Positions 37,231-49,399 of a stretch of DNA of 64,000 nt are shown in pieces. Under the pieces are notes generated by a model. It was not told the DNA's origin, searched no databases, and saw nothing but the letters and a program-made list of their open reading frames with translations. Both the position numbers and the translations under genes were made by a program. The DNA comes from Nematostella vectensis (lineage: Eukaryota > Cnidaria > Anthozoa > Actiniaria > Edwardsiidae): assembly GCF_932526225.1 (NCBI RefSeq), contig NC_064035.1, forward strand, positions 4,525,501 through 4,589,500, read 5' to 3'. Every line of letters begins with the position of its first letter. Position 1 is the stretch's first letter.

Positions 37231-40200
37231 TTATTGTTGATGAAGAAGTTGCATCAAAACTTCATCCACTACTTCAATACTATGATCATCAACAACCACG
37301 ACATCAAAAGCCTCTTTGTAAGCACTTAGTCGCTCATCCACCTATAGATAACATACAGTAACACGAGTCAATGGGTGCACTCTTGTTCAGTAAGAAACAT
37401 TAGCCACTTATCAACCTATAGATAACATAATGGTTGCACTCCTGTTCAGTAAGAAAACATTAGCCACTTATTCACCTATAGTAACATAACACGAGTCAAT
37501 GATTACAATCCTGTACAGTAAGCAAACATTAGCCACTTATCAACCTATAGATAACATAATGGTTGCACTCCTGTACAGTAAGAAAACATTAGCCACTTAT
37601 TCACCTATAGTAACATAACACGAGTCAATGATTACAATCCTGTACAGTAAAAAACAATAGCCACTTATCAACCTAAAGATAACATAATGGTTGCACTCCT
37701 GTACAGTAAGAAAACATTAGCCACTTATTCACCTATAGATAACATAACACGAGTCAATGGTTACACTCTTTGTACAGTAAGAAAACATTAGCCACTTATT
37801 CACCTATAGATAGCATAACACAAGTCAATGGTTGCACTCTTGTACAGTAAGAAAATCTGTACAGTAAGAAAACATAAGTCGCTCATCAACCTACCTTCTC
37901 GTTGAGAAGACCAATAGTAAGAACATTTTCAGGAGCCTTGAGACTGCCAACAACATCTGTATCCTGGATTAAATCACCCATGACAACAACATTGGTGCGA
38001 TCCTAATAAAAACAACAAGCAATAAACAAATCACCCAATGACAACAACATTGGTTCGATTCTAATAAAAACAACAAGCAATAAACAAATCACCCCATGAC
38101 AACAACATTGGTTCGATCCTAATAAAAACAACAACAGCAACATGAGAAAAGCAGCAGATGCAAAAACTTCAAGTACCTTGTGTTTCTCAAAGTAGGGGTG
38201 ACTCCTTGTTTGTTCCCTTTTGTTGTTGCTTGAAATGAGTTCATCTTGTAATCCAACCATGACACCCTGTCAAAAAAAATATGTGAGTCAAGCATGACGT
38301 GAATCATTAAAATTAACACAGGTATGGGATGTCAGAATCTGTGGACCTGCATCATTTATGCAAAATAATACAACAAAAAAACAGCTATCATAGCTTTGTC
38401 TGTTACCTCTTCATTGAACTTCATGTAGTTTGCCATGACTGTGACATTATCAAACAAATGGCTCTGTTGCTTAATAACCTCTTCTATGATGTCTGTAAAA
38501 GTTAAAAAAAAACACACACACATATAAGCTCACGTGTTTAGGACTTTGTTGACCAGGTCCCAGTGCTTTGGTATTACTGATGCTGACAACTTTGAGAAGC
38601 CTGCAACAAGCTTTTTGTAAATTCAAACTAGTTGAGATTTTTTTATTTTTTTTTATTTCACATTCATCTGATGGTTTTGTAAAATTTAATCAAATTATTT
38701 ATCTTTCTGTACTACATACCACCTAGACCTCCTGAAAGAATGAAAACAGGAACATTCTTCTCATATGTCTTGACAAAAAGCCATTCAACACCATCCCTGG
38801 AATAAAACACAGGATATATTACTTTAAATCCAGAGAATCAGATGTTTTATAGAAAACTTTGCGATAAGTTGGGTAAGCCATTTCTAGCAACACTTACTGT
38901 AGGGCATAAAATCATTTTATTATTTTAATGTTTCTTTTAAACCTCTAAATGAAGCAGCCATCTTCTATTAAGCAGCATCTTGGCTCAGTCCAGGACATAA
39001 CATATTAATTAATAGTGCTATCAATTAATAAATTCACCTCAATCCAATATTTGCATCTCTAAGAATTTTGGGAAGATCTTCTTTCTTCAGATTGAGTTCA
39101 GTAATTAGGTCATGAGCTTTGGTCCACCTGAGGTGAGAAAAACATCAATAGTTATATCATCTATAAGACGCTCAGCATAAGGCCACAGCACAGCACACTG
39201 GAGGGAGTAGGTGACATTTGTATTTTGAAATGTAGCACCAAAACCTAAAGCAAATAATGATGTTTAAAATCACAAATAGGTATGTAATACCATACCAAAC
39301 ATCATAGACACATGGCTATTAAGAAAGCCCCACTTGTCCATGCATCAGGGTTTTTAGAAAGGATGGGAAGGATGATGATGAGCAGCCATGAGATGCAAAC
39401 AACTTGAGATGGCTTCCAGGTTCAGTGGTCAACCCAGGATTTTCCAAAAGGGTGGTTCAATTTTTTTAAACCAAAAATCTCTGAAGCTCTCAATTTTCAT
39501 AGATTTGCTTTAAACACGAACGCGCGCTATAAAAGGGATAGTTCTGCCCCTTTTTTGCAAGCTCTCGCACAAGTCGTCATCATTCACAAATAGACTTCAT
39601 TGAGTGCAAACGTCTGTAAACCGCCGAAAAATAACATGCTAAAAGTAAAGCTGTTCGACAAACTACGACAACTTTTAAGTACAAAAGAGTGTTAAAGAGC
39701 TATATGGAATATTCGGGAAAGTGTTTGGAGTCCATTCTCTACAAAAACAAGAGCAAAAATTGTACTTGAGAAATCAAACACAGCGCTCGCTTGTTTGAAT
39801 TGAAAAAAAATTCAAAAACAGCGCGTGTACTCTATTAAAGTGGCGTCATTATAGTGTGCACGCATACAAACGACAAATTTGAAATATTCATCGCTTCAAA
39901 CCCTATCTAATCCTCGCTATTTTTCGTTCTGTTTCAAGAAACAGCTGTTGCTAAGGCTATGTTTGCTTCAATGGTGTGTTATAGGCCACTCTAGAACTCT
40001 ATTGTAGCATTTTGGTCTCTCTCTAAGGAGCTCTGTACTCAGTGATGTCAAATGACGAACGACAGCTTGCCTTAGGCGTTCGTGTTTAAGAGATTGGTTG
40101 TGCATACCATTGGAAGGATCTGCCACTGTGCTTTCGGTGATGGCAGTGGCCCTTTACCCCCCCTCCTAAAGGCTTACCTATCAGCTGTTTACAACAGAAC

Positions 40201-43200
40201 TGATGGCTGCCTGATGTTGCCAAAAAATATGAGGCGTAACAGAGAAAGGGCTAACTTGAGTTGTATGACTACTACCATAGAAAAATAGGACATCTTTTCA
40301 GATGTTAGGCTGGAGGTCCTAAACTTCATTAACCTATACTGTGGTATTGAGGGACATAAAAAGGGCTAGGCCATGGTACCATCTTTACACACAACTTACA
40401 CATATATGATTTTAAACTGTGTGGAACAGTCATTTGATCATGTCTTGCAAAATTAATTTGTGCTAATACTTAGCATTTCACTTTTTTTTCATATTATTAG
40501 AGATATATTGCTGAAATATGCACAGGCCTTTTGAACTGACTTCTATGGGTGTTACTGTCAGACAGACTTTAACACTAACTTCTCATTACATGGCATCTGA
40601 CAGGGTGCGGAAAGTGCAGCCAAATAATAATATTAGCCAAATAAATGAAGCTGATGACTTTGAAGCAAGTTATAAAGTCATTTTAAAGCTAGCGAAATTT
40701 AAAAAAATCAGAACTATTTGCCCTTTCTGCACCCTGTCACCTTATTCTTCAAGAAAATGAAGATATCTAGATGAGGTAATGTTCAACTTACCATTCAACC
40801 ATCAATGGCCCTTTCTCTTCAGGAGATATACCACTAAAGAAAAGTAAAAAATAAATAAAATTGTAACATTCAGAGATATTTATAAAAATAGCTGTATGAA
40901 AATCTTCATAGCTATATGAGTACCAGAGTATGTTTTTTTTTGTTTGGAATAATTTAAGAGCAGGTGGAGCACAAGACTGCAGGTCATCACTCAGGTCATA
41001 GCGTTATAACAGCTGTTCAAGAGCTGGTATTATAGCACTATTAAAGAGCACCAATCTGACCCATCTCAATTATTTCATAAATTACAAATTACAGTTTATT
41101 GTCAAACAACTCTAGCAGACTTCTCTTACCTTAATTCAATAGGATGGTAGTGATTTCTTAATGCTAGACACTGCAAATTGAAAAATATATTGCAATGATG
41201 ATGTTTGAAAATATATCAAATACTATTATTACAAAAAAAAAAGGATTACCTTCTCTCTGTAGGATTCTGGGAAATATTTTGATGTTTCAAGAACTCCTGG
41301 AAAAAATATTAACAATATTAACAACAACAACCGCAATAACAACAACAGCAAAAAACAACAACTATAATAATAATGGGCTTGGTTACATTCTACAAATTAC
41401 CCTTAAATTATCAGAAGATAAACAACAAGGGACTATTATGTATGACAATGAGTGCAGATGCTGACCGACATCTGACAATTGCAGGCTCTCCTTAAGGGAA
41501 ACCACTCAACCACTGCGTGGGATTTAAATCTGCAAAGTGTTTTTCTCTTGCTAGTAACCCTATGCACATTTTCAGAATGTCATCAAGTTTGTTTTTTTCT
41601 TTCTTTCCTTCCTTTTTAGAGCAAGTGACCAACATACTCATTTGTGTGGTTTTATTTCTCGATTTTCCATAATCAATGAAATATTAAATATTCGAAGTGA
41701 TATCCCAGTGTTTATTTAGGCAACAATATCTCTAAAAATATTTGTCCAATTTCTGGGAAATGAAAAGGATGTTTAGTGATAAGGGTATGATAAGTGTATG
41801 TGATTCAGAACAACTTGTGTTTGATATGATTACCGCGTACAGTTCTACCAACAATCATACCCTAGAAAATTGATACCACACACTCCGATTTTCCTATAAA
41901 TGGCACCTATAAAATCCTGATAAATAAGGGGACCACAATCTGGTAACAGTGGTTTTATTTCCCAGATATGGGGAAAAGCTTAAATGGTGAATCAAGCAAA
42001 ATATGTCATAGTTGTAAATAAGTTTATCCGAATGGAAAAGTACAGATTTCTATCATTATATTAAATGAAATAAACTATAGAAGAAAGACTGTCATAGTGC
42101 AAATCTCCAGTACAGACGCCCTCAAATAACGGAGATATCATTCTCGAAATTAATGTAGAAATCATTGCATGCCACCAACGATTCCTGTGAATGGTTAAAA
42201 AAACTGTTTGGCATCTTTATGGTAATATTTAGCATGCAAAACGGTATCCGGCAATCGCTGATTCGAGCAGGACCATATACAATCTGTTTTACTTCAGTGG
42301 AAATTTGCTGATCAAAGAAGATACATATCTCTACAGTCCAGAAACAGTTCGAGTTTTAGTCATAAAATTCCACACCTGCCATTTTGATTGTCAAAGCGTG
42401 CAATGAAATGCGCATGTGCAACAGAATAGTCCCTTGCTCGTTCAGATAAACCATTTACCATGTACAGTGCATCCCTGTGTTCCATTCATTATGAACTTTG
42501 TAAGAGTCTTATCAAAATCAGTTACAATCTACAAAACAAAAACAATCATGTAAATAAACGCATCTTCATTCATACATACTGTAGGTTAGTTGTACATGCC
42601 AACTTTTACCTTATTTTGTGCTGTAATTAATGGCTGTTGAAACATTTGAACAGTGACATGTGTCTTCCTGAATGAGTTTTGTCCAGACTCATTACATAGA
42701 TCTTTAACTGACAGGTTTATTAAACTCATCATTGTTAAACCAATCACACACCAATCAAACGACTGATATTTCATTGAGTTTTATTACTGAACATTTGAAT
42801 GATTACGTCAGGTATAGAAAACAACAGATAAAAACACTTTTGGATTGCTCTATGAATTGAGCTACAGTATTTTGGATAAAAAATCTGAGTGTAATACATT
42901 CTAATATTTTATTATTTAGTTTGTGTGACCATGAGGGGTATTCATTTTTACTGTTAAATACTCTGTATTTTTTTACCTCCTTGATGGATAAATCAAACAA
43001 TAAATCTTTCCATACATTAAAATCATCTCAATGATCACAAGCATTACCTGCAACTTATCTGGCCCAGCCTCATATATCCTACATAGCTTTTCACGAAGAC
43101 CAACAGGATCAATGATATACACAGAAGGTTTATCCAACCCCTGTATCTGATGAAAAAAAGGCGCCATGTATTATTAGTGAAATTATTGTCTAAACATCAT

Positions 43201-44031
43201 CACGCATTTAGTATGAAAGAGAATTGGCTTACGTACATCGAGATTGATACGAAGATAAACAAGAAGAGACTCCAAAAGCCAGAGCCATTATTTTTTATCA
43301 ACTTCAAACCGGTACCTTAAATCTTCAAACATCTTCAAAATTGATTTAATTGATTTATTATTACTCCTATAGGTAGCTTTCGCTAATACTAGGAGACCGA
43401 TTCCTCGGTAAGTAAGCACTGTCACTGGGGGTGGTCACTGCCAGAGGGTTTATTGCGTCCCCAGTGGTTCTTTTACGTCCCTTCGGTTCAGGTTAATGTA
43501 GTGCAGCTTGAAGAGACGGGACCTCCGGTTTAGTGTCCTTATCCGAGAAGACTGGAAACACGGGAGAATAACTTCAACTCACTTGTGACAAATTCGATTC
43601 AAGGCAGGAACCCGGAAAAAAATCCCCAGTCCGAGCCAGGATTCGAACCTGGGCCACAGCGGTGAGAGGCCGACGCGCTAACACACTAGGCCACCCGTTT
43701 TATAACGATAGACAATTGTAGACTACTTTTATTTTATCAACCAAAATGTAATTTCAAAGGAACTTTCCAAGAAAACCACAACCACGTAAACGCTCTTTCG
43801 GTGAATTTTGGTGCAGTATTCGGATAGCGGACAAATCACCGGGTACAACAGATTGTGCATTCCCGAATCAAGTGAGCATCGTGTTATCGTTACCATTTTG
43901 TCGACGGCTTTTCTTGCAGATTTTCGGCCATTTTGATTCTTTATGTATCTATAAAGACCATATCCTATAAGAATAGTAGAACCTACGGAAGCCACCACAA
44001 ACAAAGTCTTCTCGACGTTATAAAACCCCAT
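37231..44031 (-). CDS. NT5C3A: Cytosolic 5'-nucleotidase III, membrane-anchored form, 332 aa
   Basis: Twelve exons in order: 43894-44031, 43048-43146, 42459-42528, 41250-41296, 41130-41170, 40792-40833, 39038-39127, 38720-38796, 38407-38492, 38177-38266, 37895-38002, 37231-37341. The sum is 999 bp, in frame throughout. The enzyme dephosphorylates pyrimidine nucleoside monophosphates (and m7GMP in some relatives). HAD-family motifs: TDFDKTLT in exon 3 (nucleophile and acid Asp 83 and 85), ILSGGLGD across exons 8/9, and VVVMGDLIQD in exon 11. Collinear with human NT5C3A: ASKYFPESYR, HYHPIEL, GPLMVEWWTKAH, VMANYMKF, LQDELISS, LTIGLLNEKVDERL. Exon 1 gives a hydrophobic N-terminus (FVVASVGSTILIGYGLYRYI) like the ER anchor of the long human isoform. 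An ATG just before exon 2 (43165-43167) could start a shorter soluble form. Confidence 0.93.
37342..37880. repeat. Minisatellite in NT5C3 intron 11 carrying acceptor-like sequence
   Basis: Seven or so units of about 60-80 bp with TGCACTC-TGTACAGTAAGAAAACATTAGCCACTTATCAACCTATAGATAACATAA-type sequence, abbreviated here by its parts GTACAGTAAG, AGCCACTTAT and ACCTATAGATAACAT. The last part matches the real intron 11 acceptor and exon 12 start (minus strand TTATCTATAG then GTGGATGAG), so each unit presents a copy of the acceptor. Confidence 0.85.
37972..38127. repeat. Threefold tandem copy of the exon 11 5' boundary
   Basis: About 58-bp units: AAATCACCCATGACAACAACATTGG then TGCGATCCTAATAAAAAC and CAACAAGCAATAAAC. 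The leftmost copy is the true start of exon 11 (acceptor at 38003-38004). Two further copies at about 38030-38070 and 38088-38122 lie in intron 10 and retain the ATTAG acceptor (one as ATTAGAATCG). None of the extra copies has the rest of the exon. Confidence 0.88.
43345..43698 (-). mobile_element. tRNA-Glu-derived SINE
   Basis: Minus strand from about 43698: GGTGGCCTAGTGTGTTAGCG (RNA polymerase III A box) and, about 35 bases on, GGTTCGAATCC (B box). The anticodon arm reads GGCCTCTCACCGC, as in tRNA-Glu(CTC). A roughly 280-bp unrelated body follows, ending in an A/T-rich TAATAATAAATCAATTAA tail. The acceptor stem cannot pair at its 3' side and the body continues, so it is not a functional tRNA gene. 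Located in NT5C3 intron 1, same strand as the gene. Confidence 0.8.
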
Positions 44032-45282
44032 TCTTCGACTTATTCTGCTTGGTTTAACCGATGAGTGTGCACAAATCTAGTAAATATGCTAATACTAACA
44101 GGCGTTCCTTGCGGGATCGCTTGAACCTGGGATCTAGCAAAGGTGCCCCCTACCCCAAATCCATACCCAAGACTCTCTGCGCACGACATTCTGGCTCTTT
44201 CACCTTTCACGCGAGACAGAATGTCGAGCGCAAAGAGAAGCCCAGGTCTGGACTATGTGCTCCCTTTAGGCAAAGATAATGGAAGGAGTTTTCCCCTATG
44301 AGAAGTTAGTGTTGAGAGTCTTGTATGGGTGGTGAAAAAGGAACAAGTGAGTAAAATGGGCCCATAATACTCAGGAGAGATCCCAAAAACACAAGAATAA
44401 AGTGAGTCCACTAGATAGTCTACTTTCCTTAATTTTCTATTTTTTTCATCGCAATACAAATCCTCTTGCGTACATAGCATAGAATACAAACCGAGTGCTT
44501 GGGTTACCTGTGGACGACTTGGACCAGGTCTGCGTTGTTGTTGATTTTCCCAGAGGGAAATGCCCCTGGTTTTCCGAGGATGGTTTTCCCCATACCAAAA
44601 ACAGGAAATGATTCCCTCGATTCAATCTCCTTTCGCGCGGCCAAAAAAAAAAAAATTTCAAAGCTCTGTAGAAAATTCACATTTCAATCAAATTTAATTC
44701 CTTTTTAAAACTTGAAAGCTTATCTATTTTTTTTTGGCTAGATTGATATAAGTGAAAGGTTATATTGATTTAATGATAAAGTCGTAAAATTGTAGCAAAA
44801 AAGCTACTGCAGTTGTTTTTTCCCTCACTTGTTGATAACTAGAAGGTTTTTTGGGAGGGTGCGCATTTCCGGAAAGCGGACGAAGCTTACAGTTTTATCA
44901 GTTTTTCTTGATTAGAACGCAAAATAGAATAAAGTACATTTAATCGTATTTCCGTGTCTATTTTTTTAATTGTAAGAATTCTGATGACAATTGTTCGGGT
45001 TCGCATGTTCCCGGACAAAATCTTGGAAGCTTAAATGCTAAAATCTTACGCGATTCGTTTAGAAGTAAGCCGCTGAGTCTGTACCATTGCTTAGGCGTAA
45101 TGGACTACACATTCTAATTCAAATATTACTGTCATTTTGCTACGACCTCGAGCCTGATGTAGAAAACACGTTCACCAATAAGACTCATAGACAAGTGCAG
45201 AAAACTGAATTTCCCTGGTATTTTGTCTTGTCCCTACCCTCATTAGTGAATCTTGTGATGTGAATCTTTAGTGAATCTTTTG

Positions 45283-45330
<48 letters not shown>

Positions 45331-45549
45331 TTTGTGGACATTTGCTTTTTCTCGATAACTCGCATTTAGTTTCGAGCTATCAAGTGAAATTCTCGATGCG
45401 CGGCGGTCTGCAACTGAGTAGCGCAAGCACAACATGAACAGTATAAGCGACATGTACGTTATGTACAGAGTTTTGTTTAATATAGCCATTTCATGGAAAT
45501 TTACAATTGCAATTGAAATGTCGGTCCATATGTATATACCATGAAAATG
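44032..45549. other. Intergenic region between NT5C3 and the RPamide gene
   Basis: Starts with the NT5C3 promoter side. Contains a GT microsatellite running into a G run at about 45285-45330. A minus-strand frame from ATG 45487-45489 to 45268 has a hydrophobic start (TLYITYMSLILFMLCLRY) but ends in the microsatellite and is not supported as a gene. Confidence 0.45.
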
Positions 45550-45555
45550 TTTATT
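45550..45555 (-). terminator. Polyadenylation signal of the RPamide gene
   Basis: AATAAA on the minus strand, 107 bp after the stop codon at 45662. Motif and distance are typical. Confidence 0.55.
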
Positions 45556-45661
45556 TTCCCGGGATGGTTCAATGTGATTTTTTCTCAATTTTTTGTGTGT
45601 GTGCTACTAGAATTTACATGTGCAAAACACCTCTCGTACACAATTTCATAGTGCATATCTA

Positions 45662-47099
45662 CTAGACTTCCCTCTTCTTTTTCTCTTGTTCGACGGCCTT
45701 CTGTCTGAAGGTGTGTGATTTCTGAGAGACGTGCGAGTTGACGCTATTGCCAGTGTACGTCCACGGCATTCGATACCCCCCACGACCCGGCCTCACTGAG
45801 GTCCACTGGTCAAGAAAAGCCTCAGGCACGTCGCTTCGTCTGCCAGGTCTAAACAGCTGCTCCTCTGCTACATCGCTTCGTCTACCAGGCCTGAATATAA
45901 GTTGATCTTCCTCCAAATCGCTTCGTCTCCCAGGTCTAAACAAAAGCTGTTCGTCACCTACGTCACTTCGTCTCCCAGGTCTGAAGAGCTGTTCCTCGTT
46001 ACGCCCTGGACGGAACATTAACTGATCGTCATCAGAGGGAATGTCTTCTCTTCTACCGGGTCTAAAGATTTGAGGCTTTGGTACATCTTCACGTCTGCCA
46101 GGCCTGAACATTAGCCCCTGTCGCTTGTGCAAGTTGGCGCGACCCGGTCGGAATAGGAGTTGATCCTCGTGAACACTGCGACCCGGTCGGAATATAGAGG
46201 GGGTGTCGGCACTCTCCTGGGGTCTGAAGGTCCGTTTTCCGGGGCGAGGAGGCCATGGAGGTCGCTTGTCATCGTTTGTCACTTTATTGCCCGTTGCCTT
46301 GTTGCCGGTCAGTGTTACAGTGTTTATATTGTACTTGGCGGAGCCTTCTTCGCCATGCTCCACTTTCTCCGGGACTTTATCCACTCCTGGTTCCAAATCG
46401 ATGGATTCCTCACCATATGAGCCTGTTAAGAAACCAGTAAGCAAAGAGTTAATTTAACGATCCGATCGTGTCTGATTGTGTGTGTTCGAAAAACCCGGTT
46501 ATGGTTTTTGCAAAAGTTCTAAATACGCCTTATCAACTTCTTTACTAAATTTCTTATTAAAACTCACACAAAAGATGTGAATCAAAAGCGCTAAATACGC
46601 CTTATCAACTTCTTTACTAAATTTCTTATTAAAACTCACACAAAAGATGTGAATCAAAAGCTCATATTTTTTAGGCATTTTACTAAAGCCATAACTTTAG
46701 TAAAGGCGGTATTTGATGGCATATGAGTAGTATTTCAAATCATGTACAAACGGAGTAGAATATTCACCGAAATGGGGAGAGAACTGCAGTGTTATAAATC
46801 TCTTTACCAGTGTCACAAAACAGGGAAAGGGGCCCAACCGCATGGCGACACGGATTTCTATGAGTTCACAGTGCATTTTTGGATCATGAATAGCACAAAT
46901 AGCGCAAACTTGTGAGACGCACAGAAACGGACGCCCATAACAACAGAGTTGAGACGCTCTGCGTTCTACTTACCAAGATACAATGAATGAGATATTTCAA
47001 TCTATGAAAAAAAGATAAAATTTGCTTCAATAAAAGTTGAAAGGACATACCTTTAAAACAAAGAATAAGAAGAAGCGATATTCCCATACAGCTGTACAT
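45662..47099 (-). CDS. RPamide neuropeptide precursor, 269 aa
   Basis: Two exons, 47051-47099 and 45662-46422, joined by a phase 1 intron. Exon 1 encodes the signal peptide (MYSCMGISLLLILCFKG), so the product enters the secretory pathway. Exon 2 carries nine FRPGR units plus PPRPGKR and SVRPGRG. In each, Gly is the amide donor and the following Arg (often ArgArg) the C-terminal processing site. Predicted peptides include QLLFRP-amide, QLMFRP-amide, QLIFRP-amide, QLFRP-amide (twice), QIFRP-amide, QGLMFRP-amide, IFRP-amide and PPWPPRP-amide; those starting with Gln could be cyclised to pyroglutamate. Spacers are acidic (SDVGDE, SDLEED, EDIPSDDD), with no basic residue directly before Gln, so the N-terminus must be made by a cleavage at or after acidic residues, as known for cnidarian precursors. 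RPamides are a known anthozoan family. The frame upstream of the 46422 acceptor is intronic. Confidence 0.93.
46519..46662. repeat. 72-bp tandem duplication in the RPamide intron
   Basis: 46519-46590 is repeated at 46591-46662 (starting CTAAATACGCCTTATCAACT) with essentially no differences. Small, recent, intronic. Confidence 0.9.
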
Positions 47100-47164
47100 C
47101 TTTGTGGTAGCTCTTTCGCCGAGCCCCAGAGTAAAGGTTTGTGAGTGGTGGCTGTTGGATCCCT

Positions 47165-47172
47165 CTTATATA
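47165..47172 (-). promoter_or_regulatory. TATA box of the RPamide gene
   Basis: TATATAAG on the minus strand, followed by AGGGATCC, 66 bp upstream of the ATG. Position fits a core promoter with a short 5' leader of about 35-40 bp. Confidence 0.6.
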
Positions 47173-48995
47173 CCCTGAACCTTTGGGAGTCAATCTATAG
47201 AGACCTAGTCCTTGAATCAGGTATCCAATCACCTTCGTGTTTACAGGAAATACGGCCTCATTTTCAGCGTATCATGTAAGATTTTCTATTAAGAACAAAT
47301 TAGTATACTGTAAGTTGCTCGCGAGCACAGTAGAGTCCCGTTTCCTTTATCCATTTAACGTAATCAATGTCAGGAAATTTGCTTTGAACTTTAAAGAAAA
47401 CAGACTTTTAATGGCTTGACGATAATTAGATCTTTCAAATACTGATATTGACGTTCAGCGTGGGGTGAAATCTTATTTTCCGGTCACAGAGCATTGAAAC
47501 GTTATGGAAAAATCAAATATTGACAAGTTAGTTGTATAATAGCATTTGGCTATTAGAAAATACAAATTTTGCGATATATATTTGCGTTTTGTGCGCCTTT
47601 GCAGCATGCTTAACGAACTCTGTGAATCAATACAATTTACCTTATAGAAGCATAAAGTCAAAATAAGATAACACTTTAGTGCCAGATTCCAAACTCAGCA
47701 TTTTCACAGATGACAATATTGTCCTTTGAACAAGTTAAAAATGAAAAAAATCGCCGCAGGATAGCATCAGAAATGGCAAAGACGCAATGAAGTACTTAAA
47801 GATCCTCAGTAAATTACCTCGCTTCCTCACTAACTACCCTTAGAGGAGCAAAGCCAATTAACATAAAATATTAGCACTTGTAGCAGCCTTTTCTCGTAAG
47901 AACTTGCTAATCCAAATATGACAAAACTGAACTGTTGGCTTCGAAATTGTTGCTAAATTTACCGAACTGGGAGGACAAACGCTTAATATTTATTGACGGC
48001 ATTTGAGTTGAAATTTAGAACCAGCCCAAACAACAAACCTCTTTCGTTAAGCTATTGATCAATTCTTCAAGAGAGCTATTTCTTGATCTATAGAAAAATC
48101 TAAAACTTTCTATTGTGCTTATCTTATAAGAAATTGAAGTATCCCTTTGAGCACCGTTGCAAGCTTCAGGAATCGCGGATTTAGCATCTCTGTGCACTGG
48201 CCACCCTTGAAAGCTACGTTTTCGTAGTAACTGCAAATGAACAATACTACTACAAACTCCATTCTTACAAGCACCGCGCTAGCATTGTACGAAAACTATA
48301 GGATGACCATGATTTCTATATCATCTTCTTTGATTCTATTCGGGAACGCGGCGTGAGCGACTCTTTTTTTTTAGTAAAAGACAATATCGCACATGGGAAT
48401 CAAACGTGATGCGCTACAAAGGCCGGTCTAATAAAGACATTATATTATATGTGAAATGCGGATATATCGGTGGGTTCGGCTGTAGAACTTGCTGGCACAA
48501 AGCACGTGATAATAGAAATCTAAACTTCCGATCTTCCACCTGCTTTATTTATTTCCTCGCGGGCGGAGTTGATACACTAACCGGGAGCCACAAAAAAGCC
48601 GACAACGCCACCACAAAAAGAAACAATTAATGACCTACTTTTTGTTTCGTTTTGTTGTTACAAATTTTTTTTCGTCTTGCTTTAAAACTGCAAAAAGCAC
48701 TTCACTAGTGAAAGAGTGTGAAATTCTACTTTTACCTTTTTTGCAAGAAATGGTGAATAGAAAACTCTCTGCAAAATAGCTTTAGGCACTTATATATCTT
48801 GTATATATAATGTGTATATTACTTTGGGGTACAAGATGTCCAAAATTAACTTCTTATATAAGTTATTAAGCAAAAGTGTGACAATGAGCTATACAAGGTG
48901 TCAACATCAACTTCTTTAATAAATAATTTAGGAAACGCAGGACAATGAGCTGACTTAAGTGCAATTGCGACATTTTGCACTCGAATATCATTGAA

Positions 48996-49250
48996 TTATA
49001 CACCTATTTCAATTAAAGTTGCACTCTGAGAATCTATGTGTCGTAATCCGCAATGCTTTATGGGTATCAAATAAATAACAAAATCAGCGTAAATAAAAAC
49101 AAACATAGGGCTAAGAAAGCTTTAGCATTCTCGTTGCCTCTAAACGTTCACATGGCATTCAGAAACCAGGATTCAGCCATTTATACGTTACCTATGAACC
49201 ACTGCGGGTTATGATACATTGATGCAACCTTAATTGAAATAGGTGTATAA
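48996..49250. mobile_element. MITE-like element with ~28-bp terminal inverted repeats
   Basis: Left end TTATACACCTATTTCAATTA and right end TAATTGAAATAGGTGTATAA are exact complements, and the similarity extends into AAAGTTGCA / TGCAACCT. The internal 200 bp has no coding capacity. Confidence 0.75.
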
Positions 49251-49399
49251 AGCTTTGATTTTTCCAGCATTTTCAGACGGTCTTTTATATATGATATGAT
49301 GCAAACACCAAATATCAAAAGAGCGCGAGAAAAAGTGAAGAAAAGACTAATGAATGAAAAAGATGAAATAGAGGAGCTAGTGTGTCACAGAGCGACATG

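Noticed and set aside
43620..43698. Functional tRNA-Glu gene
   Set aside because: Acceptor stem 3' half does not pair and the transcript would continue into a SINE body.
45268..45489. Small secreted peptide gene next to the RPamide gene
   Set aside because: Hydrophobic N-terminus is suggestive, but the frame ends in a GT/CA microsatellite and G run and has no processing sites or splice context.
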